A stretch of 64,000 nucleotides of DNA from Mermis nigrescens (GCA_036768485.1 JAVLUZ010000154.1:263308-327307); one strand, 5' to 3'. Positions 21,405-35,466 are shown, numbered from the stretch's first letter. The notes: generated by a model not told the origin, from the sequence alone. Translations and numbers: made by a program.

Positions 21405-24400
21405 TCTACTCACGCACGAGACTAAGTGCACTCACACAACATATCTTAGTCCTTAGTTTAAAAGCAACTGTCTGTAATTCTGAAGCCCGCAATTTACTAC
21501 ACGTTAGAAATAAAATGTCCTGAATATTTAGCATTATTTTTATAATGCTTTGATTATAACCGCTCACAGTGGTTTACTTACATGTAGCGATAAGGCTCAT
21601 TATGTCCACAGCTAACTATCAAGAGTCCCTGATCACTGTAATGATTTTATTAAGTTGAATGGCAATTAGCAATAACATTTATAATAACCTGATATTTTAA
21701 ATGAAATATATCATGGATTAATATTTCAAAAATGGATTTCATGCTTACAAATGTATTCACTTAAATGTCTGCTACAAATGAAAGGATATTTTTTCCAAAT
21801 AAAGTTTTGCTCACAGATTTATGCAAAAATAATTCACAAAATATGTAAAATTACGCTTGGCGTGCAAGTTTTGGATTTTTGTTAAATGTTTTTCCGAGAG
21901 AAATCCTCATTTTTTTAAACAAATTTTTCATGCTTTAAAGTTTAAACTATGTTTTAAACTTACTTTTACGCATTGGCCAAATTTGTTTTCGTAAAAACGA
22001 TTACCAACCGAAGTTTTAAAAAATTCCAATTTTTGACTTGATTTCGTTGAATTTTTGAGGTATGAAGTGGGATTACACGTTGCTCTACTAGACATGAAGA
22101 GGTACGTAGTTGGCCGTCCTATTTTGGGGGACCAACACCAATTTTGTGGGGACTTAGCCCAAAAAGACCAAAAATAGCACAAAATAACGTTTAAAAAGTC
22201 CTATTTTTCCGACTTTTCTGAATTTTGGAGAGTCAAAACCCCCCATTACCCAAAAAGATAGGTGCCTAGACATGAATGATAAATAACAATGAATTGAACA
22301 AAAATCTGCATGTCGATGGTCACTACACATCTTGAGTTACTACAACTAGATGGTCATCTGGAAATGTCACTGATTGGGCGAGTTATTGCTTACTCTTTGA
22401 GTATTTACTTTGTTGGGGCACTCTATTTGATTCATAAAATCTATTCTTATTTGTTTTCTATTTTCGAAAAAATATTCATTTTCAAGAAAGTGCACTAAAT
22501 TCCTTCGTTTCCTGGACAGCACATCAGTTGCCTAATTATTTTAACAACAAGGAATTTAATTCAATGCATCTTAATATCAAAACCAGTATACATCATTACA
22601 CTTGCATTCACAGTAATCTCACTTTACACTTGATAGGTAAATTTTGAGGTTATTCTCACTGTGCAGATTGATTGTCTTTTAATCTTGTGCTGGCTTACTG
22701 TAGTCTACGCGCCAATCAGCAGGGATTTATCCATATGGATGCTTTTTACATCTTGTTGCTGTTTGTATCACCCTTTACTTTCACGTCATTATTCTTTACT
22801 TTCTAATAGTTTGCGGAATGCTATAATATATTTTTAAAAATTATTTAAGTGTGTGAGTTAGTTAAAGTCTGTTATAAACATACATATTACTTTTGATTGA
22901 TCAAAAGTTTATTCGTAAAAAGTTATGACACCTTGTACCACATACTATCGCGTGCTGTTTTTGTACATTCTTTAAAGGTTTTTTTATTTCTTAAATTTTT
23001 AGTGCAGGTTTTATGTTTCCACTATTTTATGGCCTTTTTAAAATAAGTTAACACCACGTTGTTTTTTGCATGCAAAATCTGTTTTTGCATTAGTTTATGG
23101 GCTATACTCGAAGAATAACTTGCATGCCGATTTTATGTGATGAAGATAATAAAACGAATCAGGCGAAATAAATCATACTATTCGTTCTTAATTTTGTCAC
23201 TTTCTTTGTTGCTTTATTTTAAATTTGTATTCGCTATATTCGTCTTTTTTATTTACATATATATTTTTAGTGCACAATTTTAACTCAACTTTATTTTATT
23301 TTTCGTCATTTTATTTTTTAGCATTATTTCTTCGATACTATAGTTACTTTTTTGTGTCCTTAGTCTCTGCGATTTATACTCGCTTTATCAATTGAACAAT
23401 AACAGGTAGATTAGTTATAACAAAAATTTCTTAATATCTTCTACAAGAAACAAATCGCCAAGTGCTAACTTATAAACATAGCCATAGAAACTTAAAAAAC
23501 AATTTAAAAATACATATTTTTATAAATTTATTTTTTCTGTATAAAACACTGATATATTAATTTGCAGGTCCGTATCTATATAATTCATAAATTATTAATT
23601 TATAACATTTTGTCTTGTTGAACGGTTTTAATTTGCTAGATAAATTGTCGTATCTGAGATTCCAAATTAAAAAACAATATTTTGTTTACATAAGAGGCGT
23701 CTAATATGAAAACACTGATGCATCAATGAATGCTAAAATGGTTTGAAAGGGCGAAATTCCTTAAAAAAGCAAAGAGGAGCAGGATAAATACTAGCATAAA
23801 AATATATAAAAGACAGAAAATTTATTTTTTCAAGCTTTTTAGCTTGAATGTCTCGCATAATATTTCAAAGTACCTGTGACATTCATAAGAGTTCTATATT
23901 TACTGTTAATATTTTTTAACAATAAATTTTGCCTGAACCTGATTAATTCAGCCAACAATGTATTTTTTAACTCGCATATTTTGAGTTTTAAACTACTAAC
24001 TGCAATTGTATTTAGAGGTGTCTTATTTTGTTATCATTAGAGACTGAAGTTTTAGGTGCCGCACATTATTTTTTAAGCTTCATTGAAACGCAGGGAGGCT
24101 TAAAAAACCGAAAAAACATGTTCCTGAAGTATGGGAATCATGTTATTTGCACATAATTGTCCATACATGGCAACCTTTGCACATAATTGCACATAATTTA
24201 CCATTTTAGGAAAATTGCACTCAATTTGGTATTTCAATCAATTATAAATGTATGCAAAATCATGATAGTGTGGTTTCGTTATGTACTTTTTTTTACCCAT
24301 ATAGTGTATCTTCGGGAAAGATTAGCTAAAAAAGCTCTCGGATAAATAAAACAGACTCTAGTCTGTTACACGTAAGCTTACGCGTTTCCTACTGCTTTAA

Positions 24401-24470
24401 ACCAACATGCTGATTTTTTAATCGTTTTTTTCTATTCAATAGGTTATTTCAAACTGCAAGCCTCTGAATA
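21405..24470. other. About 3 kb AT-rich DNA, little recognisable
   Basis: No coding signal. A G-rich stretch near 22110-22260 (GGGGGACCAACACC) may be the edge of an unknown repeat. At about 24330-24362 a sequence matches the inverted end of the W family (GCTCTCGGATAAATAAAACA) without a visible partner. GCACATAATTG repeats three times near 24150-24200. Confidence 0.4.
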
Positions 24471-24565
24471 TACTTCGAGTTTTTGCGTTGCTCAGAGATT
24501 ATCTAATTTTTAACAGATTTAGCGACTTTAGGCATAGACATAGGCAGTGTTTTCCTAGTCCCTTT

Positions 24566-24968
24566 CATACATGTACAGCATTTGAATTCTGAGGGGAAGC
24601 GAAATTATGAAGTGCCTTTTTTGGGTCCAAAAATGGTGGATTCGCCTCAAAAACATCATTTTTCAGCATTTCTAATGAAGCTCTATCTTTCTAGAGCATA
24701 AAAAATATAAAAATTTGAAAATAGTCAAATAAATTGGAATTAATTAAAGAAAAAATAATGAAAACATGAGTATAATGGCGCAAATCGCCGAGGATTAGGC
24801 ACTTTTGATCAAGTTAGCTAAAACCGCTTCAAACAGTATCTTTTCTAGACATTTTTAGAAATTTTTGGGACTATCAAAAAATCGTCGATTCTGGGAGGAA
24901 GGGTGAAAAATTTTTGCGAGCTAAAAAATTTTCTGGGGGCTGAAACTCCTCTCCCAAGATCATGTATA
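24566..24968 (+). mobile_element. F3 MITE
   Basis: A 403-bp element starting CATACATGTACAGCATTTG and ending GATCATGTATA. The flanks GTCCCTTT and GTCCCGTC match at 6 of 8. The interior has no ORF. It was inserted in the solo arm described above. Confidence 0.7.
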
Positions 24969-24976
24969 GTCCCGTC

Positions 24977-25644
24977 CATACATTTACATCATGGAAGTTC
25001 TGAGGGGAGTCAACCTAACAAATTTTTCGAAATATATCCTCTTTGGGCTGAAAAGCGATGAGTAAACGTCAAAAACAATGTTTTTTGGCGTTTCAGACAA
25101 TGCTCGCTCTTTATAAAACATAAAACCGTAAAAGAAATTTTTTAAAAAAATTTGAATAAATTGAGTAAATTGAACAAAATATAGTCAAAAAGCGTGCATA
25201 TAACGCGAAGCGCCGAAAATTTGAGATTTTCCAGCCAAAAATGACCTAAAACACGTGAAAAGGCACACTTTTTATAACTTTACTAACTTTTGCAAAAAAA
25301 TCGACATTTCCTGGGGGTCGCAGCCACACCTGGGCGTGGGGGTTTTGGGGGGTATGCACCCCCCAGAAACCAAATCACCCCTCCCAGAAATCAAAATACC
25401 CCCCCCCCAGAATTCAATTTTTGAAAATGACTTTCGTTTTTTTCGCAATTTTTTGATGCCAATGGATAGTGCTTGATGAGAAACGTCGAAAAATGGTGTT
25501 TTTATCGCTTTGCCACCATTTTTTAGGCCATTTTTTGACCTTCAAAAAATCTTGCACCCCAGAATTTTCTTGCGCTCACGTATGGTCGCAGTCATTTTGC
25601 GGGGGTCACTTGCCATTCTGAGGAAGGGCCCAAGAACTCGTCTG
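24977..25644 (+). mobile_element. Second F3 MITE, perfect duplication, carrying a nested F1
   Basis: Starts CATACATTTACATCATGG, ends AACTCGTCTG, and is bounded by identical 8-mers GTCCCGTC at 24969-24976 and 25645-25652. The left one is also the right flank of the preceding F3 copy, so this copy landed in that copy's duplication. Confidence 0.78.
25325..25584 (-). mobile_element. F1 MITE nested in F3
   Basis: A 260-bp copy with flanks GTCGCAGC and GTCGCAGT (7 of 8). Confidence 0.9.
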
Positions 25645-26202
25645 GTCCCGTCCTTTTACACCCTTAATAACTCACAATTCCAAGTATATGCGTCTTTTTT
25701 GTTCCACGGAGGCGTTTTCCTTTGCTAGTACGCAAATATCGCTGATAGAGAAGTAGAAGAGGCTATGGTTAAATGATCGGTAAACAAATATTTTCTTCTA
25801 AATCAATGGAAATAGCAAATTAAAATAGGGTGTCATAACAATGTTCATGCAAAGTTGTTTCACGATTATCTTTTTTGGATTAATTGTTAGGAGCGTAAAT
25901 AATGTTTGCAAGTTGATCAAAAATAAAGGATGTTCGATTTTTTCCTACCATCTCACCGACGTTGTCTGGGTGTTTGAAAAAAAGCTGAACAGTGTGTATA
26001 AGAAAAAACTATAGGCGCAAAATATTAAAAACTCAGACGTATCAGAGAAAAATTTGTCAACATGTTTGGTCACATCAGTAAAAATGCACTTAGGGTTTTA
26101 TTCTCTGTCACAAAAATATATTTTATTGAGAAAAGTGTCTTTGATGGCATGTGAACTATTGTCTTTGATACATCTTAATGGAATAAAGTGTTGATTGAAG
26201 AA

Positions 26203-27795
<1,593 letters not shown>

Positions 27796-28041
27796 CATAC
27801 ATGGGCAGCACCAAAATTCTGGAGGTGCAGGATTTTTTAAAGGTCAAAAATGGCCTTAAAAATGGTCAAATGGCGAAAAAACATCATTTTTCAACGTTTC
27901 TATTGACACTATCCATTGGCATCAAAAAATTGCAAAAAAAACAGAAAAAAAATTTCAAAAATTGAATTCTGGGAGAGGGGTATTTTGGTTTCTCGGGGTG
28001 GGGCTGCATACCCCCCCCAAACCTCCCCATGCCCAGGTGTG
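27796..28041 (+). mobile_element. F1 MITE
   Basis: A 246-bp copy with flanks CTCACCAG and CTCACCAT (7 of 8). Confidence 0.9.
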
Positions 28042-28815
28042 CTCACCATGCTCTTCTATGTCTGTTTTGTGCGGAAAACTTTATTTATGTCGCAAATCAC
28101 GTTTTGGACATATGCCGAAAAGAACCAACAATTCTTGATGCGAAAGTAACGAATGTAAATTGAAGTATTCACCATAGTTTCACTTTTTTAAATGCATGCT
28201 GCCAAGTAAAACTAATTGAAAAAATATCACGAAAAATTGTGCATCTGCATATTTTTCCTGCAGACCATTTAGGTTTACCATAACTTGACCTTTTCCTTCA
28301 CTTGAATTTCATGTGCGAGGTCATTTAAAACCATTTGTATATACATAGCATAACTTTTTACAAGAATGGATAAATGTAAAAACTAAGAGATGTTGCAAAA
28401 AATTGCACAAAAATGTTTTTAAATCTGGTAATTTTTGCGACAATTTTAATCGTTTTTCGAAATAAGAGGAACGTACTAGCCCATTAACCCTCCGTTTACC
28501 GTGTCCTAAAAGAAAATCATAGCGAATCACTTTATTAGCATTTTTCTGATCGTGCTTATCCCTGTGTCTAGAACTTTGTCTAGCCTCGTTTTAACTCTAG
28601 TATCATTGCTTCTAATAATTTAGCTTGATGAGAAGGTAAAGAGTAGTAAGCAATCAGCATTTTTTGGCGTATCTACAGTGATATCACAAAAACTCATAAT
28701 AGGAAAATAAAGGTCTAATAAAATATTCAGTGGTTCATTCATTTTAAGCTTTCTAAATGCATCCCCTCGTTGCGTATGACACTACAGAAATATACTTTTT
28801 TGCATAGATGTCCAC

Positions 28816-29078
28816 CATATACGTGGGCAGCACCAAAATTCTGGGAGGAAGCTGCAAGATTTTTAAAAGGTCATAAAATAGCCTTAAAAACGGTGGTATA
28901 GCGAAATAACACCATTTTTCAACGTTTCTCATTGAGCACTATCCGTTAGCATCAAAAAATTGCGAAAAAAAGAAATAAATTTTCAAAAATTGATTTTTGG
29001 GGTAGGGGTGTTTTGGTTTATGAGGGGTACTCTGGTTTCTGGGGGATGCACTTCCCCCAAATCACCTATGCCTATGAG
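28816..29078 (+). mobile_element. F1 MITE in Z3
   Basis: A 263-bp copy starting CATATACGTGGGCAGC. The flanks ATGTCCAC and TTGTCCAC match at 7 of 8. Confidence 0.88.
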
Positions 29079-29261
29079 TTGTCCACCAGATGCCCATTCT
29101 TTATGCATTGTAATAGTTTTTTAGTTTTATCTCTTTTGAAAATGATTTTCATAAAAAGTAACATACATTTTTAGAAGAACATTGAATGAAAGTACTAATT
29201 GTCAGAGTATGTAAGGAAGACGTAGCTTAATATTGACTCGGAGCTTTTACTTGGATGGTAC

Positions 29262-29797
29262 CATACGTGGGCAGCACCAAAATTCTGGAGGGGGTTGCAA
29301 GATTTTTCATAGTGTCAAAAAATGGCCTCAAAATGGTGGTATGGTTAAAAAACACCATTTTTCAACGTTTCTCATCAAGCAATATCAATTGGCATCAAAA
29401 AATTGCCAAAAAAACCAAAAAAAATTTAAAAATCGAATTCTGGGGGGGTTATTTTGATTTCTGGGGGTGTATTTTGGTTTCTGGGAGAGCATACCACACA
29501 TGGGTGGGGGGTGTGGGGTATGCACCCCCAGAAGTTGAAATACCGCCCCCCAGAAATCAAAATACCCCCAGAATTCAAATTTTGAACATTTTTTTGCTTT
29601 TTTAGCGATTTTTTGATGCCATTGGATAGTGCATGATGAGAAACGTCGAAAAATGGTGTTTTTTGCGTCATACGACCACTTTTAAGACACATTTTTTGAC
29701 ATTTGAAAATTTTTTTGCCATCCCCTTAGAATTTCGGAGCTGCCCATATATGGTGCATACCCTACCCCTCAAACCCTCCTCCCACGCTCTAGGTGTG
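29262..29797 (+). mobile_element. F1 MITE in Z3, itself split by another F1
   Basis: The outer copy runs from CATACGTGGGCAGC to CTCTAGGTGTG with identical flanks GATGGTAC (29254-29261, 29798-29805). A second F1 in reverse orientation interrupts it, so its own length without the guest is about 270 bp. Confidence 0.92.
29495..29752 (-). mobile_element. F1 MITE nested in F1
   Basis: A 258-bp reverse copy with flanks GAGCATAC and GTGCATAC (7 of 8), inserted at the GCATAC motif near the host copy's right end. Confidence 0.92.
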
Positions 29798-29830
29798 GAT
29801 GGTACTCTTCAACTGCAAATATCAGATTCT

Positions 29831-30890
29831 CTGCAGCAAACTTTGCCTACCTAGTAGCCAAATAAAGCTTTAATAATGCATATTTTCTTGATTTGTAAGC
29901 CAAACTGTGGGAACAAGTAACCAAACATAAAAAATCATATCTGGACTAAATAATTACAACTAGCAGTGTCAAGAGAGTGAAATTATCTACAATCTTTACT
30001 GCATATTCAATTTATGTAGTTATCATCAGACATGCACATGGGAGAAAATATGATAATTTTAATCCACAAAGGAAAGTATAATTGTTTCCCAAAAACTGAT
30101 CGGAATTTATAAGAAACGAAGGATTAATGCAGTTATCACACTATTTTAGCATTTATAATAGTTTTTAAGACCTTTCTGGCTAAAAACTCTGAGCTGTCCC
30201 AGTGAAAGCAGCTTGCCTCCAGATATTCTCTGCTAATTGTGTCTATATTTATGCAACATATGCTTCATTTCTATCATTATGTTTATTTACATATGTGCGC
30301 ATTTTTACACATTATATTTAGTGTTTGACCCTATAATAAGGATGGTCCACAAAATGTACATAATCTTTTGTCTACAATATGCGAAGTCAAGGTTGCAGTT
30401 TTGGTTGTAGGACTTTCCTAAATGCAACATGTGTACTTATCTATTTTTATCTATGTATATGAAATCATAACTGCCTGGTTGCTTACTGGCATATTATACT
30501 CACCACATTCTCTTAAGGTACCCGTTTTGCATAAGACATGAAGATTATGGTTTACAAATTATTGTTTTTGATATGTATTATTTAGTCAGTGCAATTACTC
30601 TTTGTGATATCCAAAAAACAAGGAGGTCAAGGGTTAAATCATTTTATGCCTTATTTAAAACTAACAGAGCACATTTAAGATGACATCAAAATTGTTGTCA
30701 TAATTTCATTTAGTGTACTTTCATCCGTTTTTGTCGTCATATTATATGTTATTTTACGCGAATTTCTGTCAGGGTCATTTTTGGCACATTGTTGTCAAAC
30801 ATTAGTAAATGACAGCAACTAACCAACATACACATAATTTTGATAAAAAATGGTTAACATGTATTATCAATTTTTAACCATTTGTTTTCA
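29831..30890. other. AT-rich DNA before gene A, no feature recognised
   Basis: No exon could be supported, although gene A must have an upstream start because its first visible exon opens with a splice acceptor. Confidence 0.45.
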
Positions 30891-30961
30891 GCTGAAACTG
30901 GAAGCCGACTGGAATTGAATGATTCAATAACATATGATGAATTAGAGCCTCTTGGACGTCA
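30891..30961 (+). CDS. Gene A, first visible exon (galectin-like gene)
   Basis: A 71-bp exon between TTGTTTTCAG and CAG|GTGACT, reading (x)ETGSRLELNDSITYDELEPL and ending in phase 0. The paralogous exon of gene B at 51286 has exactly the same length and shares RLELN and TY..L.P. With the next three exons it makes a putative protein that may carry one galectin-type carbohydrate-recognition domain; galectins are small cytosolic or secreted beta-galactoside-binding lectins. The start codon is upstream and not identified. The introns of this gene contain most of the repeats of the middle of the window. Confidence 0.55.
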
Positions 30962-30999
30962 GGTGACTTATTGCTAGATTGATGCATTTGAGTGTTGAT

Positions 31000-33039
31000 G
31001 GGATCACAAATTTCCCTTCACTCGTTAATTCATGCGTATATCAGCATAATTCCTCATTATACTTTCACTGATTATGAGAAGCAACCAAATAGATCCGATG
31101 CTGGAAATAAAAATCAATTTTTGAGTGTCTTATCAATATAAAGCCTTGTTTCCACGATTTACTTCAAGCGGTAATCATCCGCAATTTCATCTTAAATGAG
31201 ACATGTGGTTGTTTTTTCTTGTTTCAAAATGTGGTTTTTAACAACTTAATCACCAATCAAAACAAAAGTTAGGAATTATCTGTGTTTATACCTTAAGATA
31301 TTTTGCATCAGCTTAAAAATACTTGCCAAATAAAAAGACATGGTTTTGATCTTGATGAGCTGCAGATAATTTTTCAGCTTTGTCACCATCCAATAATATT
31401 TTGCTTGTATTATGCAACTCTGAGAATACTGCTGCTTCAGTCAAAAACTCAAATGATGAAATGAGTTTCAATATTTTTTAACAATTGCTTTTCTATATCT
31501 CGTAATTGTCAGTGATGAGTGCCTGTTGTAAGTAATTTCGGTTAAAATTTCTTTAACTACCTATTCCATTAGCGCTGAACATTGATTTGTTTTGTCTGCA
31601 AGGACTACAAGGATGATAATAACATTGTGAAATGAAATAATCTCGAGCTTCTCAAAATTTTATTTTTTGGCTGTAAATCAGATGTATTGGTTTTCCTAAT
31701 TAACACTAGATGTTGTAAGAATTCTCCAGTATGACCGCAGATACAGCCTTGCTTTTGGAAGCAATCATATTTCACTAGATAATACACTAGAACAGAAGAT
31801 ATTGTTGCTTTGTTCCGATTATCACAATAAGCTTTTTGTTTCATGGTCTTGTCTCTGAGGTCTGAAAATATAAATAATTAGTTGTTGAGTTCAGTCTTGA
31901 ATTTGACTTATAATATCAAATTGATTGAGATGACGCCTATATCATAACTTTTGATTACGCTAATCACATAAAGCACCAAAAGTGAGTATTTAAACCTATA
32001 AGGATTATTGAAATTTAATAGCCACACAGTGTGTAAGCTAGAACTTCTGAAAAAAGTTTCATACATAATTTTTATCTTACGTTCTTTGATAGGCATGTGC
32101 CGATAAAAAAGCCAGTTCTAAATTCATTTGCTAGGACACTATTTTAAGATTAAAAAAGCTAAAAATTTGATCATTATATATTAAAAGGAATTACACCATA
32201 AGAATTTTGTCTCAACAAAGATTTTAATTGGATAGACAAATATAGATTAGTAAAGCATGTCATAAGACAACAATTTTGCTTATAAGCATTGCATTGACTT
32301 TTTACATTCTGAGGCTATAAGACTAATGATAAGGTTACACGTGAAATTCACAAAAACCTCCTAGGCTGCCTAGGTTCCCAATCATGCAATTTTCTTTGCC
32401 AAAAAGACTTCAGAACTGTAGGAAGTTTACCAAAGTAGTGACACAAGTATCTAGATGAGTCTACAAGAAATCCTTTCATCCTAAAATTAAAATATATAGT
32501 GTGTTACTAAAGCCACCCCAGTCATGCACATTATCTAATTGAGTTTTTTTATATGCACGGCAGATATTTTGTCAAGACATACATTAACATGTCATAATTG
32601 GAGTTTCCAGAATGACTAGAGCAAGTTTTATTATGGAAAATCTCGCAAAGTGCGTTTTAAACAAGTTTTCATCGAATTTAGAGCTTCCTAAAAATCTCAC
32701 TAGGATAAAAGACAAAGCTCACATAATGTCATAGTAAAGAGCAGCATGCTCCTTGCGTTGAACAAGCAGTGGACTTTGCAAATAGCCACTGATACTAATC
32801 AATGTGAATCATGATGGTGGTTTATGAATGGATACTTGCAAACAAGTTTATTCAGCTTTTTATCTTAGGAATCACAATTAGAACTTAAAATCAACCACAA
32901 GTTATCAAGAAATAATAGTAACGTTTGTTCTAAGAAAAACAGGCATGATTGTCAGTATCAGCATAGAATGTATCATTCATATGATGAGATTTACAAAATA
33001 AACAAAGAATTTATCTTAGGTAGTGCATTAAGGCACACC
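31000..33039. other. Intron 1 of gene A, no internal feature recognised
   Basis: AT-rich. Short stretches resemble the intron of gene B (for example the TTACTTCAAGCG region near 31160 against ATTTCAAGCGAAAG near 51460), supporting duplication of the whole locus. Confidence 0.4.
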
Positions 33040-33990
33040 TATTACATACACTCGGATGCCACAAACATGACTAACTCCTCCCTTCTCTGACCCTCTCTAC
33101 AGCTAAAGTGTGGTTTTTAAGGAGGCAATGAGGCAAAAAATTAGCTGTATATGCGTTTTTTATACTTCTTTACACTCAAATTGAAGTTAGTAAAGAGCAT
33201 TTAAAGTCCTGTGCAACATTATAAGAGAACAATTATTGATTGAATTTTTACAAAGCTTGTGAGCAACGTCACATAATTACTTTACAGAATTTAATGACAA
33301 AAAAATCCTTGAACATGAAATTTTCTGAAGGTAAAATTTTTTTGTCTCTTTTTGTCCCATCTCTCAGTACCTCCACTTCCAAAGCAGGGCAAAACTTTCT
33401 GATGAAAGTGTCACTATGCCTTAGGGAATGCACGTTAAATTTAATTGTATTTGTTTAAACACAATAATGAATTAGTACTAGTGATATAAGGTTTGCACAG
33501 TGAAAGTTACTAAAAAAAGTCAGCTTTTGCCACTTTTTCTCTGATTACTTCATTGGTTATAAATCCGGATATGCGAGCTATTCTACAAATAAAGCATATT
33601 TAAAGGGTTGTACACATCACACTCGGACGCGTTTCCTGACATTTAATACTCAGTAAGACTTGGAGGTGTAAAGTTCACACTCTGGGTGATAATAAGTGCA
33701 CGTTTCTTCATCACAGTAAGAACTTTACACCTCCAAATCTAACACAATATTAAGCATAAAGAAAAGCAACCAAGTGTGATGTATAATTCTTGAGATTTAC
33801 TATATTATTAAATAAGTTTGCACATCCACTCTATATCTGTGTCATTTTTTGTTGGCGAACTTCTCTAACTATGAGCCGTGATGTGTATTAGTATAAGAAC
33901 AAACTATACCTTAGTTGTTACATATCGCACTTGAATGCGTTTTCTTATACTCGATTCTGAGTTAGTTCTGGAGCTTTTTATACTTGATCA
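33040..33990. repeat. Small cluster of TGTAAAG-type repeat units
   Basis: Several diverged units with CACTCGGACGCGTTT or CACTTGAATGCGTTT, then ACT(C)..GAGTTA and GTGTAAAG. These match units in the large arrays at 43.7-44.0 and 60.4-61.3 kb. A 17-bp hairpin is embedded at 33660-33736. Confidence 0.5.
33660..33736. repeat. Perfect 17-bp inverted repeat (hairpin)
   Basis: TTGGAGGTGTAAAGTTC at 33660-33676 and its exact reverse complement at 33720-33736, with a 43-base spacer. It is made from two oppositely oriented GTGTAAAG repeat cores. Confidence 0.85.
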
Positions 33991-34504
33991 TGTCTAGCAC
34001 CATTGTGAATCCTTAGGTTTATCTGACAGTCCCATTGGCATTTTGTATTTCAACAAAGAATAAGTCCTTGCAATCCCTAAATTATCATTTTTTTAATAGG
34101 TACTCTTGCAAACTTCTTTAATGAAGACAGGCCACTAAAAATCTGCTTACTATCAAAACTTTTTGACTGTCTAAAAGCTTAATAGCAGAGAAGGTTGTTT
34201 CATTGGCAATCAAGTTCAGTTGAGAAAACAGATCATGGTTGTTGGTGTGACTTTTTTGACAGAAATGTGAGTGCTTTAAAAGGCTAACTGTAAATACCAA
34301 TGAGTTGATGATTTGAAAGCCTGCTCTTATAAAGCATATTTTTTAATAAATTCGTTCAAATAAAGATATCATTTGTCATGATTGAATATGCTTACCCAGA
34401 ATCTCAGCATTAGTGATGATATGAACACAATTTTGTAGACAATCATTTTTGAAATTAATAATTAACAATAAAAAGAGTTTCTATGACTGATTTGAAATTT
34501 TAAG

Positions 34505-34654
34505 GCGAATTACATAGTGCTCGCACAAGGATTTGGACGAGGTAAACAGCTGAAGATCAAAGGTTCCACGGAGGGTGACGTCGATTTTTATGTAAAAATG
34601 CTCAATGTTCAGAATGAGCTGCCATTCCATCTGCGCATGGTTATTTCGGACAAT
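34505..34654 (+). CDS. Gene A, exon 2 of those visible (galectin-like strand region)
   Basis: A 150-bp, phase-0 exon between TTTTAAG and a GTATTT donor. It contains VLAQGFGRGKQLKIKG, which fits the galectin opening pattern (L..G...G..L.I.G), then DVDFYVKMLNVQNELPFHLR, which fits F.V.L......FH.R. The galectin sugar-binding H-N-P-R box is not conserved (HLRM here), so binding may be altered or the family call wrong. About 35 of 50 residues are identical to gene B's exon at 55930 by eye. The reading frame is intact and third-position changes are frequent between paralogues, suggesting coding constraint. Confidence 0.6.
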
Positions 34655-34716
34655 GTATTTAATGAACATTTAATATGTTTGAATGACAATTTTTATATTT
34701 TACACATTTTTCAAAG

Positions 34717-34854
34717 TTCATAACCGTCACTCAAGGTCGTTTCAGTGAAAAGGATAATGACGACCTTTCAATTCAGTATCAAACAAATAAAATCGGACAC
34801 AGCAACACAACAGTCAATTTGGATATTATACGTATTGATGATGATTTCTTCTCA
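34717..34854 (+). CDS. Gene A, exon 3 of those visible
   Basis: A 138-bp, phase-0 exon after a 62-bp intron, with a good donor (TCA|GTGAGT). It reads FITVTQGRFSEKDNDDLSIQ and ends TVNLDIIRIDDDFFS. The paralogous exon at 56140 has 45 codons against 46 here and shares FI.V.Q, IGH, NL.I.R and FFS/LFS. I cannot align it convincingly to a standard galectin segment, which is the main doubt about the family. Confidence 0.55.
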
Positions 34855-34940
34855 GTGAGTCATTAATGCATTTAGGAATATAACTTGTTTGTTAAGAACT
34901 CATATAAAACCTCGCATTCCCGTGCGTTTTTTGAAGTCAA

Positions 34941-35466
34941 GGGTTCCCATGTTAGGACGCCATTCTAGCCAGGTAAAATATAATTAGTCTCACTCAACAT
35001 AGCAAATATTTGTATCATTTTGTGCGATTTTTTAAGCTCTTTCCGAATATGCTTGGCATTTTTTTGCTAAAGTAACTTTGTAAGAAGTTATAACTAAAAA
35101 ACTGCTACTATATTTAAGCTTAAGCATGAGGTGTACATGCATAAAATAAATACAATAAGTATGTTTTAGTTGACTAAAATATCATTTTATGACTGAAGTA
35201 GCTGATTAAAAAGTAAAAGCCGACCAATCTTGTACTAATCATTGGTCAAAACTTTTTTGTAATTTAAATTTTTGTGTGATAATCATGAACATATGCTAAT
35301 TTGTTAGGATTTATAATTTTATATACTAGCTTTAACATTTTAAATGATGCAACTAGGGCTAAAATGAGGCTAGACAAAGTTTTGTAGTCATACAAAACAT
35401 ACAACAACAAAAATCACAAAAAAGTGATCGGCTAGGATGCCATCCTAGTTCACGTGAACACAAGGG
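34941..35466 (-). mobile_element. Z4: diverged piggyBac-like MITE
   Basis: The right end is GGGTTAA at 35464-35470. The interior contains GGCTAGACAAAGTTTTG and TTATAACTAAAAAACT, matching Z2 in the same direction. The left end is less certain: GGG at 34941 preceded by TCAA. At 526 bp the length suits the family. Confidence 0.5.

Larger units (their letters stand above)
24471..25730 (+). repeat. Solo right arm of the long-TIR element, split by F3 insertions
   Basis: 24471-24557 and 25653-25730 together match the right arms at 46496-46680 and 62850-63026 (TATACTTCGA, GCGACTTTAGGCAT, AGTCCC..CTTTTACACCC, TTGTTCCA..GAGGC, CTTTGCTAGTA). The 1.1 kb between them are two F3 copies. No matching left arm is found upstream. 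Confidence 0.65.
28498..29830 (+). mobile_element. Z3: piggyBac-like MITE broken by two F1 insertions
   Basis: TTAA at 28494-28497 is followed by CCCTCCGTTTACC and sequence parallel to 1329-1885. It is interrupted at 28816 and 29262 by F1 elements and resumes after 29797 with GATGGTACTCTTC..CTGCAAA, matching the 3' part of Z1. The extreme right end with GGGTTAA is missing or too diverged to see. Confidence 0.75.
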
